NCBI GenBank assembly: GCA_958370325.1
Contig: CATXJW010000040.1
Coordinates: 1 to 16,837 of the forward strand
Reading direction: 5' to 3'
Length of the DNA stretch: 16,837 nt
Origin: an uncultured Collinsella sp.
GTDB taxonomy: Bacteria > Actinomycetota > Coriobacteriia > Coriobacteriales > Coriobacteriaceae
The translations under genes and the position numbers were made by a program. Positions 9,016 through 14,244 of the stretch are shown here, piece by piece; within the stretch, counting starts at the first letter, position 1; each line of letters opens with the position of its first letter. The notes beneath the pieces are model-generated. The model was given only the letters and a program-made list of their open reading frames with translations, searched no databases and was not told the origin of the DNA.

Positions 9016-10068
9016 GTGAAAACGGGTATTTCGATTTATCTTTCCAGCCCTCTGCAGGATATTGAGCGGACGATTGAGCGTGGTGCCGCGGCGGGTGCGC
9101 GCTATGCGTTTACCTCACTGCATATTCCCGAGGATGGGGGAGCGGCGTATGCCGATAAGGTCCGTCATGTGCTGTCGCTGCTTTCCGCCCGCGGCATTGC
9201 GCTCATCGCCGATGTGGGGCCGCGCACGTGCGATTTGCTCGGGCTTGAGCGCATCGAGGACCTGCGCGATCTGGGGTTGGAATACCTTCGTTTGGACTAT
9301 GGCTTTAGCGCCCAGCGGGTCGCGGAGCTGTCCGGTGTATTTCGCATTGTGGTCAATGCATCGACGGTGAGTTCTGATGAAATCGCATCGTGGCGTGAGG
9401 CCGGTGCCGATGTGACTCGTTTTGCTGCCTGCCACAATTTTTACCCCAAGCCTTATACCGGTTTAGCTCTGGAGGACATTGCTCGGGTGAATCTTCGTCT
9501 TGCGGCGCTTGGATTCGAAATCATGGCTTTTGTGCCGGGTGATGCCAACGTTCGCGGGCCGGTATTCGAGGGACTGCCGACGGTCGAGGCACAGCGCGGT
9601 CGCGCGTCAAAGGTTGCCCTCAACATGCTTGAGCTCGCACATGGCGCCGATTGCGACATTGTGTTGGTCGGCGACCCCGATCTTTCCGATGCGGGCTGGG
9701 CGCAGTTTGCTCAAGTTTCCGCCGGATACGTGGACCTGCAATGCGAGCTTGAGTCTGGTTATGCCTATGTACGTGGGCAGATTCATCACGACCGGCCCGA
9801 TTCGAGCACCCTCATCTTTAGGTCTCAGGAGTCGCGCACGACGCTTAAACCGGATTCCGTGCCGATGGATGCCGGTGCCGGCCTGTCGCGAAAGACGGGG
9901 TCGATCGCTGTGAGCAATAGCGGCTATGGGCGCTACGAAGGCGAGCTTGAGATTGCGCGGGTCGATCTTCCCGGTGACGAGCGCATGAACGTTGCGGGTC
10001 ATATCACGCCCGAGGCAATGGAGCTGCTGCCGTTCATCAAACGCGGATTCGGGGTACGGTTCGTTTAG
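9016..10068 (+). CDS. mupG: MupG-family 6-phospho-N-acetylmuramidase (formerly DUF871)
   Basis: MupG of Staphylococcus aureus splits MurNAc-6-phosphate-GlcNAc, the form delivered by a MurP-type PTS, into MurNAc-6-phosphate and GlcNAc; MurQ then acts on the former. The 350-residue protein has the two-part family structure: an N-terminal TIM-barrel-like domain (about 1-235) with GISIYLSS (4-11), LRLDYGF (91-97) and VPGDANVRGPVFEGLPTVE, and a C-terminal cyclophilin-like domain (about 240-350). GTG 9016 follows AAAGGAG (9000-9006). The gene set matches the staphylococcal mupG-murQ-murP-murR operon in content but not in order, and a terminator-like hairpin lies directly upstream. Family call strong; the substrate is inferred from context. 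Confidence 0.88.
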   Translation: MKTGISIYLSSPLQDIERTIERGAAAGARYAFTSLHIPEDGGAAYADKVRHVLSLLSARGIALIADVGPRTCDLLGLERIEDLRDLGLEYLRLDYGFSAQRVAELSGVFRIVVNASTVSSDEIASWREAGADVTRFAACHNFYPKPYTGLALEDIARVNLRLAALGFEIMAFVPGDANVRGPVFEGLPTVEAQRGRASKVALNMLELAHGADCDIVLVGDPDLSDAGWAQFAQVSAGYVDLQCELESGYAYVRGQIHHDRPDSSTLIFRSQESRTTLKPDSVPMDAGAGLSRKTGSIAVSNSGYGRYEGELEIARVDLPGDERMNVAGHITPEAMELLPFIKRGFGVRFV

Positions 10069-10084
10069 TGTGTGACCCGTGGGC

Positions 10085-10090
10085 TACAAT
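10085..10090 (+). promoter_or_regulatory. Possible -10 box for the Spx/ArsC-family gene
   Basis: TACAAT lies 70 nt upstream of the start codon at 10161, within a small hairpin (TGGGC 10080-10084 with GCCCA 10093-10097). A second leader hairpin follows, AGGCGC (10106-10111) with GCGCCT (10124-10129). No clear -35 box is seen. No terminator separates mupG from this gene, so read-through is also possible. Confidence 0.3.
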
Positions 10091-10160
10091 TGGCCCATCA
10101 TGCGAAGGCGCCTCGTGTGGCGTGCGCCTGCGTTGGCCGATCTATATTCGGAGGATTCCC

Positions 10161-10520
10161 ATGACCGTACTGTTTGTTGAATATCCCAAGTGCTCGACCT
10201 GTAAGAAGGCCAAGGCATGGCTGGACGAACACGGGGTAGAGTATATCGACCGCGATATCGTTTTGGACAATCCCACGGCTGATGAGCTTGCGACCTGGAT
10301 TGCTCGTTCGGGGCTGCCGGTGCGGCGTTTCTTTAATTCGTCGGGTATGAAATATCGAGAGCTGGGCCTGAAGGCGCGTCTGGATGCAGGCATGACGGAT
10401 CGAGAGTGCTACGAGCTGCTGGCGACCGACGGTATGCTGGTTAAGCGCCCACTGCTGGTGGGCGACGACTTTGCGATTCCTGGCTTTAGGGAATCGGCTT
10501 GGGCCGAGGCGTTGCTGTAG
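10161..10520 (+). CDS. Spx/ArsC-family thioredoxin-fold protein
   Basis: Members are glutaredoxin-like proteins; they include arsenate reductases (ArsC), the RNA-polymerase-binding redox regulator Spx, and YffB-type proteins of unknown function. The 119-residue protein has a redox CSTC motif (C11, C14) in YPKCSTCKKAKAWLDE, followed by IDRDIVLDNPT (29-39). The family KRP motif is at 95-97 in GMLVKRPLLV. The CXXC pair resembles Spx and YffB more than the single-cysteine R773-type ArsC. ATG 10161 has CGGAGGA (10149-10155) just upstream. No arsenic genes are nearby, so arsenate reduction should not be assumed. Confidence 0.85.
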   Translation: MTVLFVEYPKCSTCKKAKAWLDEHGVEYIDRDIVLDNPTADELATWIARSGLPVRRFFNSSGMKYRELGLKARLDAGMTDRECYELLATDGMLVKRPLLVGDDFAIPGFRESAWAEALL

Positions 10521-10592
10521 CGGCTGCGGAAAGTGCGACCCGTTTTGAGTGCTCAGGGTGGGACGTGTTTTCCATCGGCGGGCTCGCTCGAC

Positions 10593-11003
10593 TCAATCCT
10601 CGAGCTGTGCCCATTCGTGCGGATCGTAGACCTTTACGTGCTTGTTGGGCTTGCCGCTCCAGTACTCCTCGTCCATAAAGGGCAGATATGCCTGAACGCC
10701 GGGGCAGATAAAGGGGATCCGCTGCTGTTGCAGTCGCTCGCGCTGGCGCTGCTCCAGGTGCGCCTCGGATATGACGGTCGGCATACCGGACAGCTCGACG
10801 AGGCTTGCCTGGATTCGCTTAAGGTCGGGGAGTCCCGCGTGCCATGACATCCGCATGATCAAAAAGGATGCACGGCGGTATTTTGCCTGCATCACCGTGA
10901 TGGCGGGGCGCAGAGTGGGATGGATTTTGTCCCGTTCGGGCCAAAGGTCAGCAGTGATCTCGAGGCCCAGGGTCTCCCATAGGTAATCAAGCTCTTCGTC
11001 CAT
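10593..11003 (-). CDS. Hypothetical protein, 136 residues
   Basis: I do not recognise this gene with confidence. It is acidic and soluble, with no signal peptide or membrane segment. Residues about 44-110 (from RRASFLIMRM to AYLPFM) include RERLQQQRIPFICPGVQAYL. That stretch recalls a conserved patch in some Firmicutes proteins annotated as MarR-type regulators (of the form IPFI..G.Q.YLPF). Those proteins continue into a winged helix, which is absent here: only a short charged tail follows. ATG at 11003 has GAGG 4 nt upstream on the minus strand. It converges on the Spx/ArsC-family gene with 72 nt between the stops and no clear terminator. It is preferred over the plus-strand frames there because of its protein-like composition and ribosome site. 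Confidence 0.65.
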   Translation of the reverse strand: MDEELDYLWETLGLEITADLWPERDKIHPTLRPAITVMQAKYRRASFLIMRMSWHAGLPDLKRIQASLVELSGMPTVISEAHLEQRQRERLQQQRIPFICPGVQAYLPFMDEEYWSGKPNKHVKVYDPHEWAQLED

Positions 11004-11196
11004 GGCGCCTCGATATCTACGTGATCATTGATACTTCGATTGTGTTGCCTGGTGCTATCGTTTTCGCGGTAGAATCTGCCAACGGTTGACGGCTACCGCT
11101 CGCGGCGTTTTGCCCTTCGTGTGCAGCGGTCGACTTCACAGGTCCTTCACGTGTTGGCCGTATTTGACTGAATTTCAAAAAAGTCAAAATTGGGGC

Positions 11197-11225
11197 TTGC
11201 GTCACGGCCGGACTTCCCGTATATT
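11197..11225 (+). promoter_or_regulatory. Promoter of the tRNA-Gln/tRNA-Glu unit
   Basis: TTGCGT (11197-11202) and TATATT (11220-11225) are separated by exactly 17 nt, a good sigma-70-type pair. It lies about 45 nt before the first tRNA base. The rest of the 266-nt gap between the minus-strand gene and the tRNAs holds only weak possibilities, for example TAGAAT at 11070-11075 and, for the minus gene, TTGGCA-17-GATAGC on the complementary strand. Confidence 0.7.
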
Positions 11226-11269
11226 TCTTTCTTGCGCAAAGGCACAGCCGAGCGCAGCGATGCAGTCAT

Positions 11270-11343
11270 TGGGATGTCGTCTAATGGCAGGACAGCGGAT
11301 TCTGGTTCCGTCAATGGGGGTTCGACTCCCTCCATCCCAGCCA
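11270..11343 (+). tRNA. tRNA-Gln (anticodon CTG)
   Basis: Acceptor arms TGGGATG (11270-11276) and CATCCCA (11333-11339) pair fully, followed by discriminator G and an encoded CCA (11341-11343). The anticodon stem GCGGA/TCCGT encloses loop TTCTGGT, with anticodon CTG at 11302-11304. The T arm contains GGTTCGACT. The U-A first acceptor pair is typical of bacterial tRNA-Gln. Confidence 0.95.
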
Positions 11344-11360
11344 TTGCATTTGCTACATAT

Positions 11361-11437
11361 GGCCCGTTCGTCTAGCGGTTTAGGACGCCGCCCTCTCAAG
11401 GCGGAGATCACCAGTTCGAATCTGGTACGGGCTACCA
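11361..11437 (+). tRNA. tRNA-Glu (anticodon CTC)
   Basis: Acceptor arms GGCCCGT (11361-11367) and ACGGGCT (11427-11433) pair with one G.U, followed by discriminator A and an encoded CCA (11435-11437). Anticodon stem CCGCC/GGCGG holds loop CTCTCAA with anticodon CTC at 11395-11397. The T arm contains AGTTCGAAT. It sits 17 nt after tRNA-Gln, so one transcript carries both. Confidence 0.95.
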
Positions 11438-11447
11438 AAATTGAACG

Positions 11448-11475
11448 CCCGGGCCTCGTAAGAGACCCGGGTTTT
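11448..11475 (+). terminator. Terminator after the tRNA pair
   Basis: CCCGGGCCTC (11448-11457) pairs with GAGACCCGGG (11462-11471), with one C/A mismatch, around loop GTAA, followed by TTTT. It lies 10 nt after the tRNA-Glu CCA. Confidence 0.85.
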
Positions 11476-11534
11476 GTGTATTGACCGATATTTAAGGCGC
11501 GCGTTGAGTCTGCCGCCCGGACCGAGGAGTTGTC

Positions 11535-12452
11535 ATGGACCTGCCTATCAGCTTGGAAGACATCACGTATGCCGAGAACTATCTGGCGCAGGGCGACCTG
11601 GCTACGGCGACGCCGCTGCTTGAGCGTCTGGTGGAGCTCGCCGAGGAGTATATCGACGCTGAATGCAAGACGGAGGAGAAGCGCCAGTACTTTAGCTTCG
11701 ACAGCAAGTTTGAGCGCCTGGCCTATCGCCGCGTGGAGAAGGATCCGCGCGAGCTGGTGCAGGTCGAGGTTCCCTTTGACCGCCTGTACTCCGACATGGC
11801 GTTTGCCTACATTCGCCAGCAGGATTATGTGAGCGCTCGTAATGCCCTGATGCAGGCTGTGCGTTGGGACCCCATGAACTGCAACTATCGCTTGGATTTG
11901 GCCGAGCTGTTCCGCGCTCTCGAGGACAAGCAGGAATGGGCATCGCTCTCGTTCTCGGTGCTGGAGCGCGCGAGCGACGGTAAGTGCGCCGCACGCGCCT
12001 ACACCAACTTGGGTCAGTACTTCTTGGAGCCCGAGACCGAGAACATTTCGGCTGCCGTGGGCTGCGCGCGTCTGGCGCTGCGCCTGGCGCCCAACGATGC
12101 GCATACGACGCGCCTGCTCAACAAGATCCATACCACCTATCCGGATGCCGCCGATGAGAGTGACGACCACGTGATGGGTGAGCTCGCCCTGCAGGGCGTG
12201 CCGACCTCGCCTTCGGCCGAGATCGCCATCTGTCTGATTATGTGCGCGACCGATGCTGCAAGCGACGGCGACAAGCAGGAGGCTACGCGTCTGACGGTCC
12301 GTGCCCGCGACCTGGTGGGCGAGGAGGCATGCGCGGCGATTATCAAGCTGGTGCGCGAGAGCGATGCCGAGCTTAATGCCGAGCGCAGGGCAAAGCGCGA
12401 GGCTGCGGGCTCAAACGCCGATGGCGCCAAGGAGGCCGGCGATGCCCAGTAA
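11535..12452 (+). CDS. TPR-repeat protein of unknown function, upstream of smpB
   Basis: A 305-residue soluble protein made mostly of helices with tetratricopeptide-like repeats, a scaffold for protein contacts. Repeat-like segments are at about 12-42, 81-114 (with MAFAYIRQQDYVSARNALMQ and a closing WDP), 117-145 and 152-187 (closing LRLAPND). The last 35 residues are rich in Ala, Glu and Lys and probably disordered. There is no signal peptide or membrane helix. ATG 11535 follows GAGGAG (11523-11528). The 3' end overlaps smpB by 11 nt, so translation of the two is coupled; a link to ribosome rescue is possible but only inferred from this. Confidence 0.85.
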   Translation: MDLPISLEDITYAENYLAQGDLATATPLLERLVELAEEYIDAECKTEEKRQYFSFDSKFERLAYRRVEKDPRELVQVEVPFDRLYSDMAFAYIRQQDYVSARNALMQAVRWDPMNCNYRLDLAELFRALEDKQEWASLSFSVLERASDGKCAARAYTNLGQYFLEPETENISAAVGCARLALRLAPNDAHTTRLLNKIHTTYPDAADESDDHVMGELALQGVPTSPSAEIAICLIMCATDAASDGDKQEATRLTVRARDLVGEEACAAIIKLVRESDAELNAERRAKREAAGSNADGAKEAGDAQ

Positions 12453-12912
12453 GCGCGAGCGCAAGCTCATTTCCAAGAATCGCTCGGCACATCACGAGTA
12501 CTTTATCGATGAGACGTTTGAGTGCGGTATTGAGCTGAGCGGTACCGAGGTCAAGTCGATTCGCGAGCGCGCGTGCCAGATTACCGATACCTTTGCACTG
12601 ATTCGTGGCGGGGAGTGCTGGCTCGTCGGCCTGCATATCCACCCTTATAGCCATGGTGGCGTGTGGAATCGCGATCCCGACCGTCGGCGCCGTCTGCTGC
12701 TGCACCGCAAGGAAATCGACTTTCTTGACGGCAAACTTCGCAACCGTGGTTATGCGCTGGTTCCGTTGGAGCTCTACTTTAATACCGACGGTCGCGTAAA
12801 ACTGCTGCTGGGCCTGGGTCGCGGCAAGAAGCTCTACGACAAGCGCGAGGACATGGCCAAGCGTGATGTCCAACGCGAGATCGACCGCGCCCTTAAGGAG
12901 CGCAACCGCTGA
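12442..12912 (+). CDS. smpB: SsrA (tmRNA)-binding protein SmpB
   Basis: SmpB binds the tRNA-like part of tmRNA and brings it to stalled ribosomes in trans-translation. The 156-residue protein has the family features in order: KLISKNRSAHHEYFIDETFECGIELSG at the N terminus, GTEVKSIRE (33-41), LHIHPYSHG, RRLLLHRKEI (about 83-92), the GLGRGKKLYDKRE signature in the OB-fold end, and a basic C-terminal tail (KRDVQREIDRALKERNR) that enters the mRNA channel. ATG 12442 is chosen because AAGGAGG (12429-12435) lies 6 nt upstream, inside the preceding gene; the open frame further upstream is out-of-frame overlap. No ssrA gene is visible in the window. Confidence 0.96.
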   Translation: MPSKRERKLISKNRSAHHEYFIDETFECGIELSGTEVKSIRERACQITDTFALIRGGECWLVGLHIHPYSHGGVWNRDPDRRRRLLLHRKEIDFLDGKLRNRGYALVPLELYFNTDGRVKLLLGLGRGKKLYDKREDMAKRDVQREIDRALKERNR

Positions 12913-12924
12913 CCACCCTTCATA

Positions 12925-12991
12925 AGTTGCGGTGGAATACGGACTGTTTTGCCTGTTTGAGGGGCTATTCAGTCCCTATTTCACCGCAACT
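12925..12991. repeat. Long imperfect hairpin downstream of smpB
   Basis: The 22-nt arms 12925-12946 (starting AGTTGCGGTGG, ending CGGACTG) and 12970-12991 (starting CAGTCC, ending CACCGCAACT) pair at 20 positions, with one further G.U-type pair and one mismatch, around a 23-nt loop. It begins 12 nt after the smpB stop. There is no T run, so it is not a normal terminator. Size and design resemble a palindromic repeat element, but the arms differ from those of the two arrays at 14001 and 16489. Confidence 0.75.
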
Positions 12992-13016
12992 GCGGGCGTC
13001 TCATCTTGCTAACTGT

Positions 13017-13036
13017 TTTGACACATATGTCTTAAA
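13017..13036. promoter_or_regulatory. Candidate operator/-35 region before the flavin reductase gene
   Basis: TTTGACACATATGTCTTAAA matches its own reverse complement at 16 of 20 positions, with a perfect ACATATGT centre. It contains TTGACA (13018-13023), but no -10 box is found at the right distance. It may be a regulator-binding site; no consensus is matched. Confidence 0.3.
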
Positions 13037-13067
13037 GGCGGTGTCCGTTATGGGCGCAGCCTTTTTT
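13037..13067 (+). terminator. Terminator between smpB and the flavin reductase gene
   Basis: GGCGGTGTCC (13037-13046) pairs with GGGCGCAGCC (13052-13061) with one G/A mismatch and two G.U pairs around a 5-nt loop, followed by six T residues (13062-13067). It probably ends the TPR-smpB transcript. If a promoter lies at 13018, it would instead be a leader attenuator. Confidence 0.75.
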
Positions 13068-13118
13068 GTGGGTACATACATCCATGAGGTTCCAACCCGA
13101 GTTAGGGGAGTGATCGTT

Positions 13119-13622
13119 ATGGACAAAACTGCGTTCTTTACCATGCCGAGCGGCCTGTACGTGGTGAGCTCCGCTGCAGACGGGCTGCGCGCCGGCTGCG
13201 TCATCAACACGGCGGTGCAGGCGACGTCCATGCCGCCACGCATTTCGGTTGCCGTTAACAAGGAAAACGTCACCTCGGGCGTCATCGCATCGGCCAAAGC
13301 GTTCGCGCTGACCGTGATCGATCAGACCGCCGACATGCTCTACATCGGTAACTTTGGGTTCCGCACCAGCAGCGATTATGACAAGTTTGCCAAATACGAG
13401 ACCCGCGAGACGGCTCTGGGCATGCCCTATGTGCCCGAGCACGCGACGGCCCTGTTTAGCTGCCGTTTGATCGACACTGTGGATGTGGGCACGCATCTGC
13501 TGTTTATCGGCGAGGTCGAGGATGCCGAGCGCCTGAGCGACGAGACGCCGCTCACCTACGATTACTACCATAAGGTCCTGAAGGGCAAGACGCCTCCGAA
13601 GGCGTCCTCGTATCAAGGCTAG
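13119..13622 (+). CDS. Flavin reductase-like FMN-binding protein
   Basis: This is a split-barrel flavoprotein of the flavin reductase family; such proteins pass electrons from NAD(P)H through FMN to a partner. In 167 residues the family pattern includes PSGLYVVSS near the start (10-18), VINTAVQATSMPPRISVAVNK, and TSGVIASAKAFALTVI. The C terminus YHKVLKGKTPPKASSY is the ending seen in the flavoprotein half of high-molecular-weight rubredoxin (Hrb). ATG 13119 follows AGGGGAG (13104-13110); the longer open frame upstream runs through the terminator and hairpin and is not coding. A rubredoxin gene follows 89 nt downstream, so rubredoxin is the likely electron partner. Confidence 0.88.
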   Translation: MDKTAFFTMPSGLYVVSSAADGLRAGCVINTAVQATSMPPRISVAVNKENVTSGVIASAKAFALTVIDQTADMLYIGNFGFRTSSDYDKFAKYETRETALGMPYVPEHATALFSCRLIDTVDVGTHLLFIGEVEDAERLSDETPLTYDYYHKVLKGKTPPKASSYQG

Positions 13623-13639
13623 AAATGTTTTAAAAATAC

Positions 13640-13667
13640 TTGCATTATATTATTGAGAATCTATACT
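13640..13667 (+). promoter_or_regulatory. Promoter of the rubredoxin gene
   Basis: TTGCAT (13640-13645) and TATACT (13662-13667) are separated by 16 nt in a markedly AT-rich stretch that stands out from its surroundings. The box lies 44 nt before the ATG. It gives rubredoxin its own transcript in addition to any read-through from the flavin reductase gene. Confidence 0.7.
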
Positions 13668-13711
13668 ATTAGATGAAGTACATCACCAGTCGCGTTCGAG
13701 AGGAGAACATC

Positions 13712-13855
13712 ATGGCTGAGGAGAAGAAGACGTATAAGTTCGTGTGCATCGTTTGTGGTTACGAGGTTGAGGTCGACACGCCCGAGCTGCCCGAGGATTA
13801 CGTGTGCCCGGTGTGCGGCGTTGGTCCCGATCAGTTTGAGCTCGTCGAGGAGTAG
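13712..13855 (+). CDS. Short rubredoxin (47 residues)
   Basis: Rubredoxin carries single electrons on an Fe(Cys)4 centre. The four ligands are C12 and C15 (CIVCGY) and C32 and C35 (CPVCGVG), followed by the typical PDQFELVEE end. Classical rubredoxins have 52-54 residues with about 29 residues between the two cysteine pairs. Here only 16 separate C15 from C32, so the loop carrying the usual aromatic core residues is missing. ATG 13712 is chosen because AGGAG (13701-13705) lies 6 nt upstream; an ATG at 13673 is in frame but has no site. Together with the flavin reductase it probably feeds an oxygen- or NO-reducing flavodiiron protein or peroxidase encoded elsewhere. Confidence 0.88.
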   Translation: MAEEKKTYKFVCIVCGYEVEVDTPELPEDYVCPVCGVGPDQFELVEE

Positions 13856-13895
13856 CTCGTCGGCACGCGGCTCACGGCAACACATAGCTCTGTCC

Positions 13896-13932
13896 AAGGG
13901 TTCCGGTCGGATATCCCGGCCGGGACCCTTTT
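13896..13932 (+). terminator. Strong terminator after rubredoxin
   Basis: AAGGGTTCCGGTCGG (13896-13910) pairs completely with the arm 13916-13930, with two G.U pairs, around loop ATATC, running into TTTT (13929-13932). The following 68 nt (13933-14000) up to the repeat array show no gene or clear signal. Confidence 0.9.
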
Positions 13933-14000
13933 CCTCCGCCCCCAAGGGATCACGGTTGCTGTTGGCCGATCCTGTCTATTGTGAGTCCGGCCGACCTTTT

Positions 14001-14217
14001 GTCTCAATCTGTAACATCTAACGACTCAAAACGGGTCTTCCTGTTACAGATCGAGACAAACCAAAACCGTCCGGCAGAAGGTCTCAATCTGTAACATCTA
14101 ACGGTGGAAATTGGGTTCACTTGTTACAGATTGAGACAAACGGAGCTGTTCCTCGGAATGATCTCGATCTGTAACATCTAGACATTAAAAGCGGGTCTAG
14201 ATGTTACAGATCGAGAC
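14001..14217. repeat. Array of three 57-nt palindromic units at 80-nt period (array 1)
   Basis: Units are 14001-14057, 14081-14137 and 14161-14217. Each has a left arm (G/A)TCTC(A/G)ATCTGTAACA, a 25-nt loop, and a right arm TGTTACAGAT(C/T)GAGAC. Spacers 14058-14080 and 14138-14160 are both 23 nt. In the third unit the pairing runs 7 bp further into the loop (TCTAGAC/GTCTAGA). Loops share AAA at loop positions 12-14 and GGG at 17-19. The array fills the gap between the convergent ends of the rubredoxin and mntH genes. No open frame of coding character is present, and no T run marks a terminator. A related array lies at 16489-16705. Confidence 0.95.
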
Positions 14218-14244
14218 GTTTGCCTGGGTAGGTGCCCCGTCCCA

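Noticed and set aside
10161..10520. Arsenate reductase as a firm call
   Set aside because: The CXXC motif and KRP motif fit Spx/YffB-type proteins as well or better, and no ars genes are present.
11202..12170. Minus-strand open frame across the tRNA genes and the TPR gene
   Set aside because: It runs through two well-formed tRNA genes and a terminator, and is a shadow of the TPR gene.
12913..13118. ssrA (tmRNA) or an FMN riboswitch between smpB and the flavin reductase gene
   Set aside because: I see no tRNA-like ends, tag-reading frame or FMN-riboswitch conserved segments; the 206 nt are explained by a hairpin, a palindrome and a terminator.
13646..13670. Fur/PerR-type box in the rubredoxin promoter
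   Set aside because: ATTGAGAAT is half of such a site, but the second half is not recognisable.
14001..14217. CRISPR array
   Set aside because: The repeated parts are the palindromic arms, and both loops and spacers are related to one another. There are only three units, the unit is 57 nt, and no cas genes are nearby.
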